Program-made: the position numbers and the translations under genes
Part shown: positions 32,317 to 44,300 of the stretch, in pieces
Numbering within the stretch: the stretch's first letter is position 1
Layout: every line of letters starts with the position of its first letter
Origin: Crambe crambe
Taxonomy: Eukaryota > Porifera > Demospongiae > Poecilosclerida > Crambeidae
Length of the DNA: 64,000 nucleotides
Assembly (NCBI GenBank): GCA_963924555.1
Contig: OZ004591.1
Coordinates: 4,898,001 to 4,962,000, forward strand
Direction of reading: 5' to 3'
Notes under the pieces: model-generated
Databases searched by the model: none
Told to the model about the DNA's origin: nothing
What the model saw: the letters and a program-made list of their open reading frames with translations, nothing else

Positions 32317-33948
32317 ATGAGGGAAAGGAAGATTTTTGTGTCTCTGGCTCTCTCTCTACTTCTCAATATTGCCTTGGTGACATGGATAACCATGGAATCA
32401 ACACAGTCCAATTCTAGGAGTAAGTTGCAGCTAGTGTTAAGCTACTAGTAGAGATTTGTGTTCTTACTTTCAACTTGAGTACTGTAAACTTTATCAAATC
32501 CCAAGCTCCAAATAACCACCAGTGATCACACAAGGTGGAAGGTGAATAGTGAATAGAATAAATAATAGTTAGAACACTAAGAACTCAATTTTTAAATCCT
32601 CAATGACTTGTTTATTGGTAGTTCTGGCTATAGAGCTAATTGTGCTGTAATTCACTTGTTATAATTATTGTAGCTAATTAATGGTTAACTACATCCTCAA
32701 AACATTATTTCTGTAGGTCTAGTTTTTCCCCACCAGACAGAGTCGAGGACAGACATCTCTTCATCTTCCTGTGCACTAACTAGTAGCCTGCGCAACACAA
32801 GCATCTCTGTCCTACAAGGCTTTGCAAACACCATAAAAACCATTATTCCTCCATCTAACCAGTTGGACCATCACTTCAAGAATCCTTGCTGGTTCATGTA
32901 CTTATCCGTATCACAAAAAACACAGCGGTTCCTCCAGAAAACAAAGACTTCTAGTTTGTCCGACGAAGAAGCATCGGCTATTGTTAGTTCTGTGTTTCAA
33001 CCCACCCCCGAGAAATCGTTTGTTTGCATACCACAGGTTTACTTCATCGGCTTTCCTCGCAGTGGAAGCACGCAGCTATACAAAATGCTGACTCAGCACC
33101 CCGAAATCAAGGGCGGTATCAACAAGGAGCCTCATTGGTGGACTAAGTCGCAGTACACATCCAAATTTCCTCATGATGTGATCAACATTGTTCGATATCT
33201 CTCACACTTTACATCATCCTCACAATACGTGAAAGAGAATCCAAAGAGTTTACTGATTGATGGAAGCCAGTCCACAATATGGCACACACGAAACACAGGA
33301 AACCTCTGCTTCCTCCCTCAGCTCATGTCCGACATTGTCCCTGAGGCTAAATACATTGTTCTGATGAGAAATCCCATAGAAAGATTGTACTCAGACTTCT
33401 GCTACATATGTGAGGCATTTTGGAAGAGTAAAGGCATTCAAGAAATCCCAAATGGATTCTGGGAGAACGCAACAGAATTATTCCACCAAAATGTAATGAA
33501 GGAGATGAAGGAGTTAAAGACATGTCTGAAAGTGGAATCTTTGGAGAAGTGCACTCATCGTTCTCTCACTAATAATGAGGTCCCCACAGGGTGTGGGAGG
33601 GTACGGTTGGGTGTGAGTTTGTATCATGTGCACATCAATAGATGGTTGAAAGAGATACCAAAAAAACACTTCCTTTTTCTGAGGACTGATGAGTTGGCAA
33701 GTGATCCACTGGGTGTGTTGGATGAGGTGTGGTCCTTCTTGGACGTGGCCAAGCAGAGTGAGACGGAGCTGCAAGGCCTATACGAACACTTGCATAGTAC
33801 GAAGCACCAGGGAGCTGGTGGAGGAGGAGGACATGTTGGTTGGAACAGCATTGGTGCAAGGACAGAGGTAGTGTTGAGGAAATTTTTTCAGCCATACAAT
33901 AATGCTTTGGTGGAACTCCTGGAGGACAATGGATTCAACTGGACTTGA
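32317..33948 (+). CDS. Golgi-type carbohydrate sulfotransferase (CHST15-like)
   Basis: Exon 1 32317-32419 encodes a short cytosolic MRERK and a hydrophobic anchor (FVSLALSLLLNIALVTW), typical of type II Golgi enzymes. Exon 2 32717-33948 carries the catalytic domain; donor gtaagt and acceptor ctgtag join in frame to 444 residues. The 5'-phosphosulfate loop is FIGFPRSGSTQLY (144-156) and the 3'-phosphate-binding block is VLMRNPIERLYSDF (249-262), with EPHWW (172-176) between. Family knowledge: these motifs bind PAPS for sulfate transfer to glycosaminoglycan sugars; the layout is closest to GalNAc4S-6ST/CHST15. Convergent with the glypican gene, stop codons about 560 bp apart, a suggestive pairing of a sulfotransferase with a proteoglycan core. 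Confidence 0.8.
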
Positions 33949-34505
33949 ATGATCGAGTTTTGTATATAATAGTGATAATCTCAGTCAACATTGATTACTG
34001 TCATAATACCTTTCCAACAATATCAGTCAGAAAATAGACTTCACACGTGCATGGAGATGAAGTTTTTATTCTCACTTAAAGGGGAAATGGTAAGTTTTGT
34101 TGTTTTTATTTTGTTTTTGTTTTTTTTCGGTTATATTACTGATGACATCATTCAGGTGAGTGCCAAGCAAGTTTATTTGCTGAATGCACTTTTACTTGAA
34201 GGAACTACTCGTAATTCAATGATAAATGAACTAAAGGGGAAACGTGTACACAATTAAATTTCAAAAGAAAGAAAAAAATCAATATTACTGACATTCTTTT
34301 CATGATGACAAAAAAATGAATCAGATTGCATTGCTGAAAATAGTGCAAGTTGCAACACAGTATAATATATAATAGCCAAGCAAAGAGGACCAAAGTGCAA
34401 AAATGGTGTATAAAAGGTTAGGTATTGTCCAGCTGGAGCATCAGCTTGAAACAGCTAGTGTAGCAGTAACAGTCAATGTATAATTAATTAAACCCAACCC
34501 TGCTG
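33949..34505. other. Convergent 3' intergenic region
   Basis: Lies between the sulfotransferase stop and the glypican stop; AT-rich and without a gene. Shared 3' untranslated sequence is likely. Confidence 0.4.
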
Positions 34506-37500
34506 TTATGACCTCAGTACTGCAGCCAGTAGGAGGGCCACTGCAAGTGACAGAGTTAGCACAATGGAGGAAGATGATAGTTTGCGTGCCATGTTCCCTT
34601 GGATCAGCGCGGGGTCACCACTGCCAGAGCTGACACCATTGTTGTTGGTACTACCGGGGAATGCTGGTGTCGAGCGTGATGTCACCACTCCCACTGTTGC
34701 CACAGGGCCTACTGATCCTGACGGTATGATATTGGTAGGGATAGAGAGAGTTGTGAGTGGAGACTGTGTTTGATGAGAAGTGGTGGGTGGAGGAGGCATA
34801 TCAGAGGAAGTGGTGGGCGGAGATGGTGTTTGAGTGGTAGGTGGAGGAGACATATCAGAGGAAGTGGTGGGTGGAGGTGTATTGGAGGAAGTGGTGGGTG
34901 GAGGCAGTGTTCGATGAGAAGTGGTGGGTGAAGGAGGTGTATTGGTGGGCGGAGGTGGTGTTCGACGAGAAGTGGTGGGTGGAGGTGTATTGAAGGAAGT
35001 GGTGGACAGAGGTGGTGAAGTGGTGAGTGGAGGAGGTGTATCAGAAGAGGTAGTAGGCGGAGGTGTACTGGCAGAGGGAGTTGCAGGTGGGGGGGATACA
35101 GTGGAACGACCTCCGATAGAACAAGGGTCCTCGTCTTCACTCCCCGAACCACTACTGCTCATTTCATCTTCAGTGTCTCTATAGGGGGCTGCCGTAGTAG
35201 TTGTGCCTTGCGAATCGTTAAAGGATGTGAAGTTGTAATAGTCATTGCGGGGAGGGACAATTGGACAGTCTTCGTCGTCGACGTCACATAGCCCACTGAG
35301 GGAGGCCAACTCTTTGGTGATTTGGCGCAAGAAGTGGATGTCCCTCCTGAATTGCGACTTGTCGTGAGGACAGATCAGGACTTCTGGATTATTTCGTTGA
35401 GCCGAACGGTTGAAGCCGACCACATCTCGGGCATAGCTACAAGAAAAAAGAAAGAAAAAAAGATGTACTCACAAGGTATAGTATCAAAGTAAGGAATATG
35501 CACACCTAAATAATGGTAAAGGGTCTAGTGGGACAGTGGTGGCTCATATGGTAAAGGGTTGCCTTACTTGCCAAACAGTCTTCCATTCCAACATTGGTTG
35601 TTGCTGCTTTGAGACCCGTTACACATGACATCAGGGAGACGCTTCAAAGCAGGCAAGGTTTCCTTAAGACAGTAGGCAGTGCTATTTACCAGTTGGTTAA
35701 GAATGGGAATAGTATTTCGTCGGGAACGAGGTCTAGGGATGGCGGCTTCTTCCACTTCTTCCTCTTCCTGGACAGATCGCTTGCCCAGTGTAGTGCATCT
35801 CTGCCGTAGCTATTAAGAAACAGCATTCAGCATGATAACAGAACGTATGTTGTTGTTACTATTCTCAGCTAGCTGCATGTGTTATGTAAAACTTCTCTCT
35901 AGATACTAGCTTAAGAATTCTTTTCACATCCAACGTTTCGACCTGGTGCTCGGGCCTTAATCGTATCCCCCCCCCCCCCCCCCCCCCAGGAAGGCCTGAG
36001 CACCAGGTTGAGGTCATCAGAAATGACCTCATCATACATGACTGGTTGCTATGGTTGCTATTTGAAATACTTAATTAGTGCCCAACTTCCTGAGCACATC
36101 AAAGGGAACGCCACTACAATGTTGGTGACATCAGCATGCCATTATCCTACTCAGTACTAATATAGCAAAAAGAGGTTCATTACGTAAAGCAGGTGGTTTT
36201 TATCACACAATTTCATCAGCACAATAGCTGTCTCTCTTTCAAGGAAGATTAGCTAAAAGATGAAATCAACCTGTGATGTTAACTCAAAACACTGCACTGA
36301 AATTGTCCCAAAAATTTCAACCTCAAGACTGTTACTAATTATAAGATGGAGAACTGGAGAACTAAAGAACGAAAGCAGCCAAAAATTATGCATCTGGACT
36401 ATCACATACATAATTATACCAACCACAATAGTGCACAGCATGTGTAAAGCCTTGTATTGGCCACTTACAGCTCTTGTGATGCTGGACGATGCCCCAGCAG
36501 TAGAGATCATCATAAAGACATCAGCTTCAATGGTAGTGATCGCCTGGGCAGGGTTGTTCCGGCTAACCCTGTTCTTCATGGCTATAAGGGCCTGCGAGAA
36601 CGACTCTAGCGGCTCCACTAACCCAGCCAGATCGAGAAGACACCCTCGCATGGTGTTCAAACAGAACCCACTGCATGTCTTAGTAGTGTTTGGATATCCA
36701 GCACACTGGGCACAGTGCGTCATTCTCATCAGCGACATCTTGCACTGTTCCGACAACGCATACTGTAATATGCCCCCTACTACTCGTTCCATGGCCTTAA
36801 GACCTCGCAAATAACGATAAGTATTGTTGAAGGCTAGCTGGAAAATGCGAATGTGTTCTGCGACTGTTCCACCATTTGACTCCAAGAAGTAGTTGTAGAA
36901 GCACCTTCGGAAAGATGGGTTCCGATTCTGAGCAATGTCTGAAGGCGTTCGTGGGTTGGCAAGATAAGCTGCCAAGTAGACATCAAAAAACATCTGCAAA
37001 ATGAAAAGAACGGGACTCAGTTCACTGTGGACAATATATCCCGCCACACCATAGCGAAATATTATAATAACCACCTATGAGCCACCAAAAGGACATAACC
37101 AAGTGGTCTTTAAAGAGAGGTGGTCTCTTAATAGGGTTTCACTATGGTAAAAATTAATTTTTTTTGTTGGTTTTGCATAATAATCACTAATCAGGAACAC
37201 TGTGACAATGTTGTAATAAGGTAAACTTACGTGGTGGAATTCATCTGTAAGGTCATCAGTGTTCCCCGTAAGCATTGTATTGGACAGGTAGTTATAGAAC
37301 CTGTCAAACAGGCTGGAGTGTTCTCGTCGAAAGTAGAATCCAAAACTACGAGCTGCATCTTGAACGAGTATATCCTTACTGTGATTGACAAACCGTGCGA
37401 GAGACTCTGGAAAAGAGAAAGATACAGTCATCACTAAATAGATCCCTCTATTAAGAGCACTATTGTGGATACACTGACTGCAGCCAGCAAAGTATAAATG

Positions 37501-38322
37501 ACTAAATGACCAGGGGTTATCCCTCTATATAATAATAATTGTGGATATATTGACTGCAGCCAAAGTATATAAATGACCCCTAAAACATTACCACACAAAT
37601 GCAAATGCACATTAGAAACACATATATTACTACTACCTACTATATATTATACGTCAACAAAACGACCAGGGTCATCCCCAATCTCTATAATATCATAGCC
37701 ACAAATATACCATTAGCAAAACAAATCATATTTTCATAAAATGAAAATAGTTGTGTGCCATAAACTGGAGAAGCATCAACGTTTAATTGGAATAACACCT
37801 CCATAAGCAGAGTGGTGACTCGCAAACAACGAGGGTAGTCGGCCAAATAACCATTTTAGCAACTAATAGCTAGCCTCATTAAAGGACTCGATGACATCAT
37901 AACTACCTGTAAATCAACTCCTAATGGAATTCCTTGGCAACAGCAATGGTAATAAAACTGTTAGTACACAGACAATCAATTCTCCAACACTTTTAACTCG
38001 ATAAAGTAAACAGTTTATATGTACCCAAAAAAGCAAATAACTGGGTCCCCACAGTTATGTACTCAGCATGTGCCTAGCATACATGATTAGTCTAACAGAC
38101 TCTACACACAGCAATTTGACTGGTCTGTGGCGTGTCATACCAATTAGATCTAAATTGCCTGTCTTAGTACATGGTGACTCTAATGTGGTCACTTGGTAAT
38201 TGGAGTGGTTTTGAAGAATCTTAGTCATGTGAAAACTGCAAACTCTGTGTCTGTGTTATTACTTAATCTTATGCAATAGCTATGATGAAAAGGAGGGTGG
38301 GTAGGTAGGTGGGAAAGAGAGA

Positions 38323-38356
<34 letters not shown>

Positions 38357-41300
38357 TTTCCAAAGGGGTAAGCTCATGATGTAGCAAAGGACTCTATAAA
38401 AGACTAAAGTTGTTCTAATCCTCTCTTTAGCTCTATCTTTTCCCATTAGACAAGCACATATAACACATCATGCATGAGGGAAAAGGAAACATGACTAGAT
38501 AGATAGAGGAACAGTCATAGACTGATGAAGTTAAGTCTTGTGCACAGATTAGGTTGTGGTGGCTGGTCTTCAATGACAGGTTAGCTGGCTGGTCCTTAAT
38601 GACAGGTTAGCTGGCTGGTCCTTAATGACAGGTTAGCTGGCTGGTCCTCAATGACAGGTTAGCTGGCTGGTCCTCAATGACAGGTTAGCTGGCTGGTCTT
38701 TAATGACAGATTAGCTGGCTGGTCCTCAATGACAGGTTAACTGGTTGGTCTTCAATGACACGTTAGCTCTTGACTGTGATGAATCGGGTGATTATGCGAT
38801 TTCATTGAAGTAAGGTATAAGGCTGCAGTTGTGTGTCTACCGTGTGTCTACCTTGTTGTGGAACAGTAAGACTTCACCTTGGGCATTTACTATGACTTCA
38901 CCTTATGCAAAAAGATGTTTTGTACAATATTTTTCACCTTATACAGGGAAGGGGATACTTAATATGAAGTACAGAGTGCTTAATCTTTGATGTTTGAGTT
39001 AGGCCGGGTCTTCTGGTATAGAGAGCTCACCAGTACAGGGTATTGCAAAATCTTTGCAACAGACTGAAGACCCAAGACCGTTCCTTATTTGGAAGTAGTA
39101 GCAGAGTAGTGGTAGCTAGAGCAATAGGCCTGAGACCACAGCAGAGCTTTATTTGAGCATATTCTTGTTGCAAAGATTCTGCAAAACACTGTACAATCCA
39201 GTCACACTTTTGGTTCCTGATGCATAATTGATTTTAGTGGTGGTTTTGGTAGCATGTTAGGTACTAGTAGTATATCTATCTACTATCTAATCTCTCCCTA
39301 TCATATCAACAATCAGTGTGTTAGCAGCTGGTAAATGCAGTACTCACACTGCTCTGCAGCTGGTACCTACACTGCTCAGTTCCAATATGGTGTTATCTTT
39401 TTCCTCTGCCCCTATGAGCTCAATCCCACCCCCCACCCCATCATACGGCATAGTGTGACAACTCTAGTGTGAGCTCTCCCCATTACACATACAGCATAGC
39501 TAATACACTGTTCTAAAACTAGATGATGGGGAGCTTTCCCAGAAAAAGCCACAGTCGAGTCATTCAAGACCAGTCCTAGCTGCCTTAAGCTATGAGAACT
39601 CTTCATCAGTCATTAAAGACCTAGATCCTTCAAGTTCAGTCTTGTCCCACCTGTGCTATGACATTTTTTCATCTTATCCTGAGCAAAGAGTCCTCAGTCC
39701 TGTGGAAATCCTTGCATTTGGACAGGGTGGTGAGGTTTCGTTGCAGCAATGTCTGTGCTAAAGAAGTCTTTCAGGAATGACTCCTCGTTACTAGTATACC
39801 CTCCCACCTTTCTAGAGCCAACATTTGGACAGTCGTCACTGTAACCCTATCTGACTATGCTGAAACTAGATCATTGAGAAATGCACAACGATTCATTCAT
39901 GGAGGTCAAGAAATAATAAATATCTCACCACTTCTAAGGCTCTGAGAGATTGGGAAAGGCTAGAGGGGATTGGAATAATATTTACATGTGCTCAATTAGA
40001 AAATCGATAAGCTGAAATAAATTATTGATTTTGTTGCCAAAGCAAGCTAAGATGCGAAAGAAAAAATGTAGATCTAAAAGTCGTTCACAATAATTGCTTG
40101 TCTGAAATCATCAATGACCACACTTTTGACTCCATTAGAAACCGGATACCAATCCAGTGCATGAGTGAAAAGGAATCTCGAGCTGACTGGATTGACAGTG
40201 ATTGCATTTGACCCCACACACACACACGCTGCTGCTACTACTACTGTAAAAATGACTCCATCATCATCATCATCATCATCTGTGTTGCCTCTGTGTGTGG
40301 TCAGGCCCAAGACTGGGCCAGGACAGACATAACATACACAGTAGGAATTTCCGCAGGTAAGCCAAAAAAAGAAGAGTGTACTCGATACATACAGTTGAGG
40401 TTCTCAAGAAAGAGTCACTTAAATCTCCCACACAGATCTCTCTCCCTCTCCCTCTCTCCTGATCATCTCAAAAAGAATGAAAGGAAGACCATATCCTGTC
40501 ACGTACAGACAGTACTGCAATTAGGAAATGCTGTAGCTGCAGACAGAATCAACAGAAGTCAATAATGAAAGTTTTTAATGCATCGCAGGTACACACACGA
40601 CGACAAACCTCATTACATATATAACCACAATCAAGTTATGCGGTGTCATCAAATCTTGCAGCAGAACTCCACATGAATGTGGTTACTCCAGATCCAGGGG
40701 AGGGTTTCTTCGTGAACTCATTACATAAAATTTCCACACCAGTAGAAGCTTCAAAGTTTCAACCACAAACTTCCTACTCCCATTTCACTACCACCTGCTT
40801 TTCCATTACATATTAAATCATCATAGTCATAACTGCAATCTGAATATCTAAAATTGTAAATCAGTCGGAGCTGCCAACAACAGCAGGACATAGGACATTT
40901 TCTGGTCAAAATTGTCAAATAGCCTATCATCATTGTGACTGATCAAAATGTGGCCAGAATGCATAAGTATTTCTACTGAATACATGGAAATGTCAGAACA
41001 TCATGCCTGGACACAACTACTGATTTTTTATCAATCAAAAGCACGGTTAAATCAGAGGTCTTGCTCAGCTCCACATCGAATCGTAAACAAGCAGTTTAGT
41101 ATTCCTTCCATACTTATGCAATTAATTCAGACCAATTTTATTACACCTGAAGCATCCGTGAGAAACTACCTCCCAGGGCAATCAATATCACAAATTTGAA
41201 ACAGAGAGAGAGGGGGAGGAATCCATTTCAACACCACAAACCTTACAAGTTAAGATGTGCTTCTCGACAACCAGAAACCTATGCCACACACAAAAAAAAA

Positions 41301-44300
41301 GAACTCTGGATCATACACCATCCCATAAATAGGCAGACCATGGGGATGTAGAAAGTTTGGAATAATTCTAGATTAAGTTTAGATGTCACATAATTATGAA
41401 TCATGCATAATATTATGGTAGAGCAATCATAATATTGATGGTGGTCAGGGCACAACTAAAGCAGGACAAACAAGTGTACCCCACACCAAAGGGCCGTTGA
41501 GCATAGGCCAGCACTCGTGGCTACTCCAATACTACCTTTGATCCTCTGAGTGGGAGTACAGGACAAATTAGGAGTCCCCCACTCTCCCTCCTCTCCTACT
41601 CGACATTAAGATGACCTGTTTACCGCACACACACACACACATGGTTTATGTTGTTACACGGATGTACATCTAGCTGTCCACAAATAAATAAAAACCTTTC
41701 TCTTTCTAAACAACTTACGCAGGGACACACTGCACTTTCAGTGCACTCTATTTCAAATGAACAATTTTCAGCTTCAGTTCCTTATTTGAAGCCTGGCTCC
41801 GACCAGGAGTCCTGCACATGGTGCTAACCGTCAGATCTATTCAAAAACTACTTAGTACAGCTATGCAGATCTCTTGCAGTGAATTACAGGACTCTTATCA
41901 CTCTAAGAGTGCCAGTTGAACAGCAGCTGTGTACCTCATGTTGCCAGGTGTACTTCACCACAGGAGAAACAATTTCATAATGGTATCACCAGATAGTAAC
42001 TGCAGAGACTTCCAAGAGGAAAGGAAACATTTATTCACCAGATAGAAACTGCAGAGACTTCCAGGAGGAAAGGAAACATTTATTCACCAGATAGTAACTG
42101 CCACTTCCATTACAATGAATGTAGATACAGGACAGATAATTTCATATGGGGGATCATAATTGCATCACTAGACAGGAATTACCTTACAAAGAAGACTGAT
42201 TCTGTCATTCATAAGAGCTTATAATATACACCTTTTATCCACTAGACAAAAAAACTGTGTTGTTATAAAGTAATCTACAAGACACCATTATTATATACAA
42301 AGAGAAGCACGACTTTATACACCCCGAGTGGGTCACCTCTGGTTACCATGGTGTTTTCAAGAATGGGAGGAAGACAATGATAAAATTGGCTGTGTGGTCA
42401 CACTGTACAGACTTATCCTTATCCAAGCCCTTGATTACAGAAACCACACCAACATGAGTTGGCCACACTGATCATACCTTTAGTGCCACACTAATTGAAG
42501 GAGTTCCACTCAACGAGGAAAAGGTCGAAGTAGTTGGAGCATGCACGAGCAAAAAAGGAAGCAATTTATTAGTATCTGATTACCCTGGCAGATGGGACAG
42601 TAGGGGCACATGTTAATAGGAAATAACATTACGCTCAAATTGTAGTGTCTCCAAATGCTGCTTTGATGAAATTAAACCATCTGAACTCTTTATTATAATG
42701 GTTGGACCATCTCCACACCTGATCTCAGCCACTAAGGCCGCTAGTAATCATCAGCTTTAGAGAGCTATGTATGAATACTGAATGCATCTAAATTTGGTTT
42801 CTACTTCCCATGAAACTGCCACATACTTTCTCCCTTCGCTCGTCACAGTGTGCAAATTTCAATTTCCTTTGTGTCATGTACGTGACTGCAGCCAGTTCCA
42901 ACCCAAACACACTTATCTCACAGCAAAAAAATGTTCCCATTTAGTCTAGTTCAAACAGTTTACAATCACATCACTAAAATAAGATGACATCAAAGGATAA
43001 GGATGAAAGGGTTTTGAAACTTTGTTTCCCCACATCAAATGAAAGGTAATGTTTCTTTAGTAAAGTAAAAAAGACTGTCAGAAGCTGATGTTGTGAAACT
43101 TGCTGTGGAAGGATATAAGAAAATTGGCACACTCACTCAATTGTCTATTCAATTCCAATGATTTGAAGGGGAGACGAATAAGACTCCTACAATATTAGTA
43201 GCCCGTGCTTCATAATATCTTGATTCTAGATCCTATTGGATACTTGGTAAAACCACAAAATTAAATATGGTCCAGAGTTCACTTCCATAAATCAGCATTC
43301 AAAAAGAGGCCGCCAAGAGTCACTTGATGACATCAGGCCCAGATAATGCATCTTTAATCTGGGCAATCAGCTCTCATGCAACAAAATTCAAATTTTTGTC
43401 ACGCCATTGCAAAAAGTACAAACTCACCATGTTCATAAATGGAGGTACAAAGAAACAATTCAACTAGTAAAAAACAGACATAGTCACTCTGGCGTATTTA
43501 TTTAAGCCTACAGATTATGCCCTGAGGGGCTTATCAAATTTCTCGGAGATTATAGCTTCATTCAAGCGTGCTGTTTCATGGTGCATCCCACAAGGTCTTT
43601 GTCTGATTTGGGTAGGTCTCTATAGAATCTGTCTATGTTCCACTGAGCAACATTGACCCAGTGAAACTGATCCACCAGACATGAATGAAGGAAGACAATG
43701 AAAGGAAAGCTGAAGAAAAAGACACACAGAACTGCATGATCTCAAGACGATGTAAAACTATAGTGGATGTCAATTTATCCCTCAGTTGCTGCAGCCATCG
43801 TGCCTATTCAATATCCTGAACGTCCTTAGCAAGCCTCTATTCTCAATGCTCAATGCTCAATACAAAGCTGCAATACCCAAGGATGGTCATAATCCCATGA
43901 CACAGAGCTGTAGAGCACCTGAAATACCAGGCTAAAAAGGTCAAATGTGGAAAATTCAAATAGTATACTCCAGACAATAATGAAAAACTTGATGAGACTG
44001 TGGTTACTGGTAAGCTGGTGTAGAAGTGAAGTTGTACTGCACACACTCAATTAGCTTAAGGGATTCACCACTAATAAATGTCAACAAAACAGTATCGACT
44101 CAGTAGGTACAGCTGCACCAACTATTGCATGAATATATCATCCCCCATGACAACAGCCTATGTAGCAACAAGACAGACCCTAATCCGATAAACAAGTTTC
44201 ACATCAAAGGATGGAAGATATATCCAAACAGAGAGAAACAAAACAGGTTTTAGCTATAAATCAGCAATATTGAAGTTTAACCAGTTCACCCATAACTTGA

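Noticed and set aside
34709-35184. Pro/Leu/His-rich and Gly/Val-rich frames over the glypican last exon
   Set aside because: Shadow frames of the Pro/Thr repeat; the glypican frame has splice support, a glycosaminoglycan site and a GPI signal.
43843-44050. Two overlapping minus-strand frames in the long glypican intron
   Set aside because: Short, low-complexity hydrophobic, in two frames at once, without splice context or family similarity.
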